From the NCBI GenBank assembly GCA_037147055.1, contig JBAWVW010000093.1, positions 1 to 5,958 of the forward strand: DNA of 5,958 nucleotides, read 5' to 3'. The stretch is from Casp-actino8 sp037147055. GTDB taxonomy: Bacteria > Actinomycetota > Acidimicrobiia > Acidimicrobiales > Ilumatobacteraceae. The notes beneath the pieces were generated by a model. That model had not been told where the DNA came from. It saw only the letters and a program-made list of their open reading frames with translations, and made no database searches. Below, in pieces: positions 1 through 5,886 of this stretch (position 1 is its first letter; every line of letters starts with the position of its first letter). The position numbers were made by a program, and so were the translations under genes.

Positions 1-200
1 TCGATCGCCAGCGCTGATTCAACAAGATCAGGGGGACTGCTGGTGAGATGGATGGCGGCTAGTTCGTAGAGACCCATGGCATGATTCGAAATGACCATCT
101 CGGCGGGTACTTCAGCTAATCGCTGGCGGGCCTCAGCCACGGCCTCAAGGGATTCGGCCATGTCTGGCTCGAGGTTGTCTTCGTTGGGGGCACTATTCAT
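1..200 (-). CDS. Small acidic protein of unknown function, N-terminal part (cut by window edge)
   Basis: On the minus strand an ATG at 200-198 opens a frame that stays open to the window edge, giving 66 codons. An AGGA sits 7 bases upstream of the ATG, a good ribosome-binding site. The product starts with an acidic, probably disordered stretch (residues 1-20), followed by a helix-prone segment rich in Ala, Glu and Arg (about 18-32). It then reads VPAEMVISNH (31-40) and AMGLYELAAIHLT (41-53). A short acidic leader before a compact 'visNhaxxLyelAaihL' helix resembles the small DUF1844-like proteins often found beside infC in actinobacteria, but I make that link from memory and only tentatively. 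No signal peptide or membrane span is visible, so it is probably cytoplasmic. It is transcribed divergently from infC. The C-terminus lies outside the window. The biochemical role is unknown. Confidence 0.7.
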   Translation of the reverse strand, partial: MNSAPNEDNLEPDMAESLEAVAEARQRLAEVPAEMVISNHAMGLYELAAIHLTSSPPDLVESALAI

Positions 201-439
201 GGGATCGTCCTGTGGGTGTTTCGGGGACTATGACCGTTTTTAGGCCGTAGGCGGGTACGCTATCTCTCACAACTGAGGCGAAGTGGGGTTGTTGCCCCCA
301 CCTGACCATCTCCGAGTCATCGGAACGTGCGTTCGGGTCATTGCGAGAAGGCTGCGACAGCGGCTAACCCGTGTCGACTTCGCGTCGCCATGTATCCGTA
401 ACTCCGGGAGGTTAGCCCTTTGCACAGAAGTGAACAGCC
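201..439. promoter_or_regulatory. Divergent intergenic region with presumed promoters and infC leader
   Basis: This 239-base stretch separates two divergently read genes, so it should hold promoters for both. I cannot place them firmly. On the + strand, TACGCT at 256-261 fits the TAnnnT pattern of a sigma-70-type -10 box, but no convincing -35 box sits 16-18 bases upstream. From 283 onward the + strand has several short perfect inverted repeats: 283-288 with 296-301, 311-315 with 320-324, 351-354 with 358-361, 362-369 with 410-417, and 375-378 with 384-387. All can form together. If transcription starts near 265-280, the infC mRNA would have a leader of about 160 bases. Reading frames inside the region lack protein-like character and overlap the structured part, so I do not call genes here. 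Confidence 0.5.
362..417 (+). promoter_or_regulatory. Candidate nested stem in the infC leader RNA
   Basis: GGCTAACC at 362-369 is perfectly complementary to GGTTAGCC at 410-417, an 8-base-pair stem enclosing 40 bases. Inside it, CGAC at 375-378 can pair with GTCG at 384-387 around a five-base loop. The 3' arm includes the last two bases of GGGAGG (406-411), the strongest Shine-Dalgarno-like sequence in the leader, so folding would partly hide it. No T-run follows, so this is not a factor-independent terminator. In Bacillus and relatives the infC-rpmI-rplT operon is controlled by an L20-binding leader, and in E. coli L20 binds structured mRNA upstream of rpmI. The position here fits such control, but I see no sequence match to those RNAs and the regulatory role is inferred. 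Confidence 0.35.
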
Positions 440-443
440 ATAG
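406..443 (+). promoter_or_regulatory. Candidate 7-codon upstream reading frame coupled to infC
   Basis: GGGAGG at 406-411 is followed, after 8 bases, by TTG at 420-422. This opens a frame of seven codons (M-H-R-S-E-Q-P) ending in TAG at 441-443. That stop overlaps the proposed ATA start of infC at 440-442 (bases CCATAG at 438-443). The geometry suits terminating ribosomes restarting on infC. A weaker site, AGAAGTGA at 426-433, could also serve the ATA directly with 6 bases of spacing. The frame is so short that it could arise by chance, and TTG is a weak start. Direct initiation at the ATA without the upstream peptide is the main alternative. Confidence 0.3.
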
Positions 444-1090
444 CACCGCCAATAGCCGAACCTCGCTATAACGAACGCATCCGCGCTCGTGAAGTGAGGG
501 TGATCGGACCCGATGGAGCGCAATTAGGTATCAAGACCGTCCCCGACGCCTTGGCCCTCGCTCGAGAGATTGACCTCGACCTCGTTGAAGTCGCACCTCT
601 TGCCAACCCACCGGTCTGCCGCATCATGGATTATGGCAAGTTTCGGTATGAAGAGTCCCAACGAGCGCGCGAAGCACGCAAGAAGACGGCTCACGTCACC
701 GTTAAAGAAGTCAAATTCCGACCCAAGATTGGGCGCGGTGACTTCGACACCAAGGTGCGTCACGTACAGGGATTCCTCGCCGAAGGTCACAAGGTCAAGG
801 TATCGCTCCAGTTTCGTGGCCGAGAAATGGCTCACCCAGAGTTGGGGAGCAAAATTCTCGATGAGGTCATTGAGAAGATTTTGAGTGTTGGCAAAGTGGA
901 AACACAAGCCCGACTTGAAGGACGCAGCATGACCATGGTTCTCGTTCCAGATAAAAAACCAGTGAAGAAAGAAAAAGCAGCAAACTCCGTTGAGTCGGAA
1001 GTGGATGTCAATCCAGCTGTTGAGATCGAAACTGCACTGGAAATAGCATCCCTTGAAGTTACAGAAACTCCAGCAGTCTCCGAAGAATAA
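440..1090 (+). CDS. infC: Translation initiation factor IF-3, probable AUA start
   Basis: IF3 binds the 30S subunit, keeps it apart from 50S and checks start-codon and initiator-tRNA pairing. From the ATA at 440 the protein is 216 residues. The N-domain (about 10-80) contains NERIRAREVRVIGPDG (11-26), the DLDLVEVAP stretch (45-53) and the family signature PPVCRIMDYGKFRYE (57-71). A basic linker (72-96) and the C-domain (about 97-171) follow, with KVKVSLQFRGRE (118-129) and GRSMTMVLVP (161-170). Residues 181-216 form an acidic tail without Lys or Arg. An in-frame stop lies at 431-433. After it the only usual start is GTG at 494, which would remove the conserved NERIR segment and has no ribosome-binding site. 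ATA at 440 has AGAAGTGA 6 bases upstream; ATA at 452 and ATC at 479 are less well placed. AUU in E. coli infC is the known basis of IF3 self-repression, so the same logic is inferred here. Identity is certain; the exact start is likely but unproven. Confidence 0.95.
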   Translation: MAPPIAEPRYNERIRAREVRVIGPDGAQLGIKTVPDALALAREIDLDLVEVAPLANPPVCRIMDYGKFRYEESQRAREARKKTAHVTVKEVKFRPKIGRGDFDTKVRHVQGFLAEGHKVKVSLQFRGREMAHPELGSKILDEVIEKILSVGKVETQARLEGRSMTMVLVPDKKPVKKEKAANSVESEVDVNPAVEIETALEIASLEVTETPAVSEE

Positions 1091-1124
1091 ATCTCCAAAC
1101 ACCCTTGATTAAAGGACACCAGTC

Positions 1125-1322
1125 ATGCCAAAGATGAAGACCAGCAAAACAGCCGCTAAGCGGTTCAAGAAGACAGGCACCGGCAAAATTCGTCGTCTGC
1201 AGCAGAACCGTCAGCACTTGTTCGAAAAGAAGCCGTCCACTCGTACCCGCCGTCTCGACGGCATGGTTGATGTGCACTCCGGTGATATCAAGAAGATCAA
1301 GCGTCTACTCGGCCTGCGCTGA
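1125..1322 (+). CDS. rpmI: 50S ribosomal protein L35 (bL35)
   Basis: L35 is a small basic protein of the large ribosomal subunit that lies against 23S rRNA. The product is 65 residues, the usual length. It begins with the family pattern PKMKTSKTAAKRFKKTGTGKIRR (residues 2-24, shown here in parts: KMKTSKTAAKRF at 3-14, then KTGTGKI at 16-22). It has the basic STRTRRLDG stretch (38-46) and ends in the typical IKKIKRLLGLR (55-65). It is full of Lys and Arg, as expected for RNA binding. AAAGGA at 1111-1116 lies 8 bases before the ATG, a clear ribosome-binding site. The gene follows infC after 34 bases with no terminator-like structure, so cotranscription is expected. The usual 'KMKTHSGAAKRF' pattern is slightly varied (S-K for H-S-G), which is not alarming. 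Confidence 0.97.
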   Translation: MPKMKTSKTAAKRFKKTGTGKIRRLQQNRQHLFEKKPSTRTRRLDGMVDVHSGDIKKIKRLLGLR

Positions 1323-1376
1323 GTTTTACCCCCAACCACATACGTCACAAGATAAGAACGAGAGAAGGGACATCCG

Positions 1377-1733
1377 ATGGCCAGAGTTAAGCGTGCAGTC
1401 GGTTCGAAGAAGCGTCGTAAGCAGACGCTAGAACGTGCCAAAGGTTATTACGGTAATAAAAGTCGTTCCGTGCGTGCTGCCAATGAGCAGGTCATGCGTT
1501 CGGGTCAGTATGCATTCCGCGACCGCCGAGCCAAGAAAGGCGAGTTCCGCCGTTTGTGGATTCAACGCATCAACGCGGCCTGCCGTCTTCATGACATGAG
1601 CTATAGCCGTTTCATTGATGGGTTGAATAAGGCTGGTATCGAAGTTGACCGCAAGATCTTGTCTGATCTGGCTGTCACCGACCTTGCTGCATTCGGCCAC
1701 CTCTGTGAGGCGGCCAAGGCGGCACTCGCCTGA
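1377..1733 (+). CDS. rplT: 50S ribosomal protein L20 (bL20)
   Basis: L20 binds 23S rRNA early in assembly of the 50S subunit, and in several bacteria it also represses its own operon. The product is 118 residues, standard for the family. The very basic N-terminal arm reads ARVKRAVGSKKRRK (2-15), then LERAKGYYGNKSR (18-30). The long helix carries YAFRDRRAKKGEFRRLWIQRINAA (46-69, in parts: YAFRDRRAKKGEFR, then LWIQRINAA). The globular part contains YSRFIDGLNKAGIEVDRKIL (76-95) and LAVTDLAAF (98-106). GAAGGGA at 1364-1370 is 6 bases before the ATG, a strong ribosome-binding site. The 54-base gap after rpmI has no obvious structure. If L20 regulates this operon, the structured infC leader at about 283-417 is the most likely target, by analogy only. 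Confidence 0.97.
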   Translation: MARVKRAVGSKKRRKQTLERAKGYYGNKSRSVRAANEQVMRSGQYAFRDRRAKKGEFRRLWIQRINAACRLHDMSYSRFIDGLNKAGIEVDRKILSDLAVTDLAAFGHLCEAAKAALA

Positions 1734-2514
1734 GCGAGATCTCCTGAACCACGAACTGGTTCTCAGCAATCCAAGTGTTCAACGACTGCGGCGCCTTGCG
1801 GGGCGTCGCAGTTCGCGTGACGAGGAAGGTGCCTTCGTTGTCGAAGGAGCGATTTTGATTACAGAAGCTGTGCGCGCCGGATGGCATGTTGAAGCACAGT
1901 TCTTGACACCTGGAGCAAGTCCGATTGACGGTGCGGGGACGGTCAATTTTTTAGCTGATGGAGTGATGGAGAAGGTCGCCACGACTGAGACTCCGCAACG
2001 GATTCTCGCCATTGTCACGCGACAATTTGCCGATGCAGACATATTGACGTCAGCTTCTTTCGTGATCGTTGCCGATGGCATTTCTGATCCTGGGAATTTC
2101 GGCACCATATTGCGTTCAGCTGAAGCTGCTGGTGCCGATGCGTGTGTCGTGACATCGGGTTCAGTAGATCCGAGTAACCCAAAAGTGGTGCGCTCGTCTG
2201 CTGGCAGCATTTTTCGCCTGCCGATCCTAGAGAGGGTCTCGCTCAAAGATGTGGCGCGGGCGGGGCTGATCTGTGTGGGTACCTCATCACATCTCGGTAG
2301 TGAATACACCTCGGTTGACTGGACACGCAGAGTTGCCGTGGTGCTAGGCAACGAGGCACACGGGCTTGCAGATGCCTCGGCAGTTGACGAATGGGTGACC
2401 ATTCCCCAATCGGGCGCAGGTGAGAGTTTAAATGTGGCTATGGCCGCAACCGTGTTGTGTTTTGAAGTTGCTCGTCAGCGTAGGGCAGCCTCGGGTACGG
2501 TGGTCTTGCCATGA
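1705..2514 (+). CDS. SpoU/TrmH-family RNA 2'-O-ribose methyltransferase (TsnR/RlmB-like)
   Basis: This SAM-dependent enzyme family methylates the 2'-OH of ribose in rRNA or tRNA and has a deep trefoil-knot fold. From GTG 1705 the protein is 269 residues. An N-terminal substrate-binding part (about 19-110) includes FVVEGAILITEAVRAG (44-59). The catalytic SpoU domain has motif 1, DPGNFGTILRSA (128-139, with N131 and R137), then KVVRSSAGSIFRLPI (160-174), motif 2, VVLGNEAHGL (212-221), and motif 3, IPQSGAGESLNVAMAA (233-248). All key residues are present, so it should be active. The start is uncertain. GTG 1705 overlaps rplT by 29 bases and has no ribosome-binding site. CTG 1744, 10 bases after the rplT stop and with purine-rich GAGCGAG (1732-1738) upstream, would begin the protein where the conserved part begins (256 residues). 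In Mycobacterium a similar gene (tsnR) holds the same place. The target nucleotide cannot be told from sequence. The end overlaps pheS as ATGA. Confidence 0.9.
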   Translation: MRRPRRHSPERDLLNHELVLSNPSVQRLRRLAGRRSSRDEEGAFVVEGAILITEAVRAGWHVEAQFLTPGASPIDGAGTVNFLADGVMEKVATTETPQRILAIVTRQFADADILTSASFVIVADGISDPGNFGTILRSAEAAGADACVVTSGSVDPSNPKVVRSSAGSIFRLPILERVSLKDVARAGLICVGTSSHLGSEYTSVDWTRRVAVVLGNEAHGLADASAVDEWVTIPQSGAGESLNVAMAATVLCFEVARQRRAASGTVVLP

Positions 2515-3512
2515 TTGATGACATCAATGTCGCCCGTGCTGCCGCTGAGCAGAGTATTGCGAATGCCGCAACCATTGATGAGTTGCGCCAACTCGATACT
2601 GAACTTTTAGGTAAAAAGGGTCCACTCGCTCTGCTGAAGAATGGCCTCGGCAAATTGGCCACAGTGGATGAGAAAAAAGCGGCAGGGCAAGCCCTCAACG
2701 AAGCGTTGTCTGCTGTTGAAGTCACACTTGCGCAACGTCGGGCTTTACTCGGTCGTGCTGAGCGAAATGTGCGGTTATCTGCTGAGGCCCTTGATCTCAC
2801 AGAGCATTTTGCTGCTCCTGGTCGGGGTAAATCGCATATCGTGACTCAAGCGTGGCAGAGACTGGAAGATGTTTTTGTTGGTCTTGGTTTCCAAGTTGCT
2901 GAAGGACCTGAGGTGGAAACCGATTGGTACAACTTTGAGGCTTTAAACATGCCGCCCTCGCATCCAGCGCGCAGTATGCACGACACTTTCTACGTCGATC
3001 ATGGTCAACCAGGGAGCACGGTTCTTCGTACGCACACCTCGCCAGTACAAATTCGCGTGATGCAAAATGTGGCGCCCCCGATCTACATGATTATGCCGGG
3101 TCGTGTGTTTCGTAATGAAACAACTGATGCAACACATCTCGCGGTGTTTCATCAGATCGAAGGTCTTGTGATCGATCGTGGCATTACCCTGGCTGATTTA
3201 GCGGGAACGATTGAGGCTTTTACTCAGGCTTTCTTTGGAGCCGGCTTCACGAGTCGTCTGCGCCCAAGTTACTTCCCTTTCACTGAGCCCTCTGCCGAGT
3301 TTGATATTCGAACGCCGAAGGGTGATTGGCTTGAACTCGGAGGTTGCGGCATGGTGCACCCCAATGTTTTGCGGGCAGGCGGACTTGACCCCGAAGAATG
3401 GAGCGGTTTCGCTTTCGGCTTCGGTATTGATCGCATGGCTAAGGAGCGACATGGTGTGGGCGATGTTCGCGAGATGTATACCAATGACATTCGATTCATT
3501 GAGCAGTTCTGA
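2511..3512 (+). CDS. pheS: Phenylalanyl-tRNA synthetase alpha subunit
   Basis: PheS is the catalytic subunit of the alpha2-beta2 class II synthetase that activates phenylalanine and charges tRNA-Phe. It has 333 residues, near the usual length. Residues 1-90 form the N-terminal coiled-coil that touches tRNA. The catalytic core starts near 103. Visible signatures are HPARSMHDTFY (151-161), RTHTSPVQIR (173-182), class II motif 2 FRNETTDATHLAVFHQIEG (200-218), FPFTEPSAEFDI (255-266), ELGGCGMVHPNVLR (275-288) and motif 3 GFGIDRMA (303-310). The SGFAFG segment (298-303) has Ala at 301, matching the alanine that sets amino-acid pocket size in E. coli PheS (A294). The ATG shares bases with the TGA of the upstream methyltransferase gene (ATGA, 2511-2514) and only a weak GGTGG-type site precedes it, so translational coupling is likely. 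Identity is certain. Confidence 0.98.
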   Translation: MIDDINVARAAAEQSIANAATIDELRQLDTELLGKKGPLALLKNGLGKLATVDEKKAAGQALNEALSAVEVTLAQRRALLGRAERNVRLSAEALDLTEHFAAPGRGKSHIVTQAWQRLEDVFVGLGFQVAEGPEVETDWYNFEALNMPPSHPARSMHDTFYVDHGQPGSTVLRTHTSPVQIRVMQNVAPPIYMIMPGRVFRNETTDATHLAVFHQIEGLVIDRGITLADLAGTIEAFTQAFFGAGFTSRLRPSYFPFTEPSAEFDIRTPKGDWLELGGCGMVHPNVLRAGGLDPEEWSGFAFGFGIDRMAKERHGVGDVREMYTNDIRFIEQF

Positions 3513-3521
3513 GAGATAGCG

Positions 3522-5864
3522 ATGAAGATTGTCCACTCTTGGTTGCGTGATTTAGCGGCTCTTCCCGATGACACTGAAGCGATTTCATTTGCCTTATCAG
3601 ATATCGGTCTTGCTGTTGAAGGTGTTGAGAAAGTTGGGGCAACTGTTTCGGGTGTGATCACCGCGCGGGTCATTAAAACGGAGCGTCATCCCGATGCTGC
3701 CAAAGTGCATCGCGTCTTTCTTGATAATGGTGATGGCACCGAACATCATGTGTGGTGTGGGGCATTTAACATGCAGGCTGGCGACATCATCCCGTGGGCA
3801 ACACCTGGCACTCAGATGCCCGACGGGCGACTGATTGAAACTAAACCCATTGTTGGTATCCCGAGCGAAGGTATGTGTTGTTCGGCCCGTGAATTGGGGC
3901 TGGGCGATGATCACGAAGGCATCTTGATCATGGATCCAGCCACACCGCTTGGTATTCCGTATGGTCAAGCGCTTGGTCTTGCAGAAGAGATTGTGTACGA
4001 CATTGATGTGTTGCGCAATCGTCCGGATGCTTATGGGCATATTGGTGTGGCTCGTGACTTGGCTGCGCGTTTCAAAGTGCCGTTTAATCAATCTGTTCCG
4101 ACTCTGACTGTCTCGGGAGACAGTCGGAGTGCACCAGTAGAAATCGTCGCGGGCGATCGTTGTGCGCGATTCACGACGATCATCATCAGCGGCATTCACA
4201 TCACGCAATCACCTGACTGGATGGTCAGTCGCCTTGCAGCGGCCGGCATGCGCTCAATCAACAATGTTGTTGATGTCTCCAACTACGTCATGCTTGAAAC
4301 TAATCAGCCCAATCATGCCTACGATTTCGAAACACTCGGTGGTGGAGGATTCAAGATTCGTTTAGCTGCCGAGGGTGAAGAGATCACCACCCTTGACGGA
4401 GTTGAGCGCGTTCTCACTGTTGATGATCTGTTGATTTGCGATGCAACTAATCGACCTATTGGTATCGCTGGAATTATGGGTGGTCAAAACACGGAGATCA
4501 GCCCACAGACCACGGTCGTGGCACTGGAAACAGCATGGTTTGAACCCGTAGCGGTGATGCAGTCCGTGGCTCGCATGAATTTACGTAGTGAAGCCTCGGC
4601 CCGCAACGAACGCGGCATGGATCCCTTCGGTATTGACACCTCAATTGCGCGCTTTGTCGAACTTCTCCGTGTGACCTGTCCAGACCTCGTGGTTCATCAA
4701 GGCATGGTGGACGAACGTAGTGAATCGATTCCACCACCCAAAAGCATTTACGTGCGTCCTGCACGAGTGAGTGCATTGCTCGGGTCATCTTTTACCGCAG
4801 AAAAGATTCGTGCTCTCATTGAGCCCATCGGTTTCTCGTGTCAGGAAATGAATGGCGATTTCTGGGTCACGGTTCCATCCTGGCGACCAGATTGCACCCT
4901 TGAAATTGACATTGTCGAAGAAGTTGCCCGTCATTTTGGTTACGACAATCTTGGTAAGACAGTTCCGAAGTCAACCCAACCAGGTGGATTGAGCGTGATT
5001 CAGCATCGCCGTCGTCGACTTCATGAGATTCTTCTTGGCCTCGGATTTAATGAAGCGATGCCGCATCCATTTTTGACTGACGGCGATCTATCCAACGCAG
5101 GCTTGCCTGATGTGGCAGTACGCCTGGTAAATCCGCTCGTCGTTGGTGATGATGTGCTGCGCACATCCTTGCGACCTGGCTTACTAAAAGCGATTGCTTT
5201 CAACGAATCGCATCGACGTACCGGAGTGAGTTTCTACGAGATCGGACACGTCTATCCGACGAGTTCGGATATTTTGCCTGATGAGTCCGAAGCACTCGGT
5301 GTCGTCATCGCTGGATCTGATGCGCCGCAGGCAGTCGCAGTGTGGCGCGAATTAGCAACGGCCATGAGTTGGGGAGCGCGCTTGGATCAATCGCAGGTGC
5401 CATCAGGTTTGCATCCGACACGATCAGCAACTTTGTCTGCTGGAAAAGATGTCGTCGGTGCAGTTGGTGAAATTCATCCTGACGTGTTGGACGCCTACAA
5501 CATCACCCAACGGGTCGCCGTCCTTGAATTGAATCTTTCGCGCCTCTTGGCTATTGAACCCAAGGTTGCCCAATGGAAACCTACGAGTCGCTATCCATCT
5601 AGTGATATTGACTTGGCGTTCACCGTGCCGACTTCGATAACTGCTGAGAAAATTGAGAAGGCTCTGCGTCAGACGGCTGGCGCACTCTTGGTTGATCTGA
5701 CATTATTTGACGTCTATCGCGTTAAAGATGCAACCGACTCTCGGAGTCTTGCTTTTCGTTTGCGCTTACAGGCTCATGATCGAACGTTGACTGATGCTGA
5801 TGTGGCTGCAGTGCGCGAGAAGTGCATCGCGGGTGCTACAAAACTTGGCGCCCAACTCCGCTAA
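3522..5864 (+). CDS. pheT: Phenylalanyl-tRNA synthetase beta subunit
   Basis: PheT binds tRNA-Phe, removes wrongly attached tyrosine and completes the alpha2-beta2 enzyme. At 780 residues it is full length. In order there are: the B1 start (1-38); a tRNA-binding OB fold with HPDAAKVHR (56-64), VWCGAFN (77-83) and GIPSEGMCCSARELGL (112-127); the B3/B4 editing domain (about 205-395) with NNVVDVSNYVMLE (247-259), PNHAYD (263-268), GIAGIMGG (314-321) and RSEASARNERGMDP (355-368); the B5 domain (about 405-480) with VPSWRPD (451-457) and EEVARHFGYDN (466-476); the inactive synthetase-like core (about 490-680); and the C-terminal anticodon-binding FDX-ACB domain (688-780). By alignment from memory, H265, E336 and A358 match E. 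coli editing residues H261, E334 and A356, while S356 replaces T354. Editing is therefore expected. It follows pheS by 9 bases, with weak GAGAGA at 3511-3516 before the ATG, which fits equal production of both subunits. Confidence 0.98.
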   Translation: MKIVHSWLRDLAALPDDTEAISFALSDIGLAVEGVEKVGATVSGVITARVIKTERHPDAAKVHRVFLDNGDGTEHHVWCGAFNMQAGDIIPWATPGTQMPDGRLIETKPIVGIPSEGMCCSARELGLGDDHEGILIMDPATPLGIPYGQALGLAEEIVYDIDVLRNRPDAYGHIGVARDLAARFKVPFNQSVPTLTVSGDSRSAPVEIVAGDRCARFTTIIISGIHITQSPDWMVSRLAAAGMRSINNVVDVSNYVMLETNQPNHAYDFETLGGGGFKIRLAAEGEEITTLDGVERVLTVDDLLICDATNRPIGIAGIMGGQNTEISPQTTVVALETAWFEPVAVMQSVARMNLRSEASARNERGMDPFGIDTSIARFVELLRVTCPDLVVHQGMVDERSESIPPPKSIYVRPARVSALLGSSFTAEKIRALIEPIGFSCQEMNGDFWVTVPSWRPDCTLEIDIVEEVARHFGYDNLGKTVPKSTQPGGLSVIQHRRRRLHEILLGLGFNEAMPHPFLTDGDLSNAGLPDVAVRLVNPLVVGDDVLRTSLRPGLLKAIAFNESHRRTGVSFYEIGHVYPTSSDILPDESEALGVVIAGSDAPQAVAVWRELATAMSWGARLDQSQVPSGLHPTRSATLSAGKDVVGAVGEIHPDVLDAYNITQRVAVLELNLSRLLAIEPKVAQWKPTSRYPSSDIDLAFTVPTSITAEKIEKALRQTAGALLVDLTLFDVYRVKDATDSRSLAFRLRLQAHDRTLTDADVAAVREKCIAGATKLGAQLR

Positions 5865-5873
5865 CCAGCCAAC

Positions 5874-5886
5874 AGTTCCACGAACT
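5874..5886 (+). repeat. Small inverted repeat just after pheT
   Basis: AGTTC at 5874-5878 and GAACT at 5882-5886 can form a 5-base-pair hairpin with a three-base loop, 9 bases after the pheT stop. It runs directly into the palindrome AACTAGTT (5883-5890). No T-run follows directly, so it is a poor terminator by itself. It might protect the 3' end of the mRNA or be chance. Confidence 0.25.

Noticed and set aside
237..300. Factor-independent terminator or attenuator in the infC leader (T-run 237-241; GC stem 283-301)
   Set aside because: The T-run is not preceded by a stem, and the GC-rich stem is not followed by a T-run.
283..471. Reading frame of 62 codons in the infC leader (+ strand)
   Set aside because: It has no ribosome-binding site, an Arg/Ser/Thr-rich random-looking product, and it overlaps the start of infC in another frame.
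494..1090. infC starting at GTG 494
   Set aside because: It removes the conserved NERIRARE segment of the IF3 N-domain and has no Shine-Dalgarno sequence; the frame is open and homologous back to at least 458.
524..1102. Long minus-strand frame opposite infC
   Set aside because: It mirrors a certain gene; its product is rich in Phe, Cys and Trp, as expected from antisense of Lys/Glu-rich coding sequence.
1779..2402. Minus-strand 207-codon frame opposite the methyltransferase gene
   Set aside because: The sense strand encodes clear SpoU motifs; the antisense product is Ser/Thr/Ala-rich with no recognisable family.
2440..2511. T-box, Phe attenuator or separate promoter before pheS
   Set aside because: There is no intergenic space: pheS overlaps the preceding gene, and no Phe-rich leader peptide or terminator is present.
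3597..4208. Minus-strand 203-codon frame opposite pheT
   Set aside because: It is a shadow of the OB-fold and B3 coding sequence, with no ribosome-binding site and no family resemblance.
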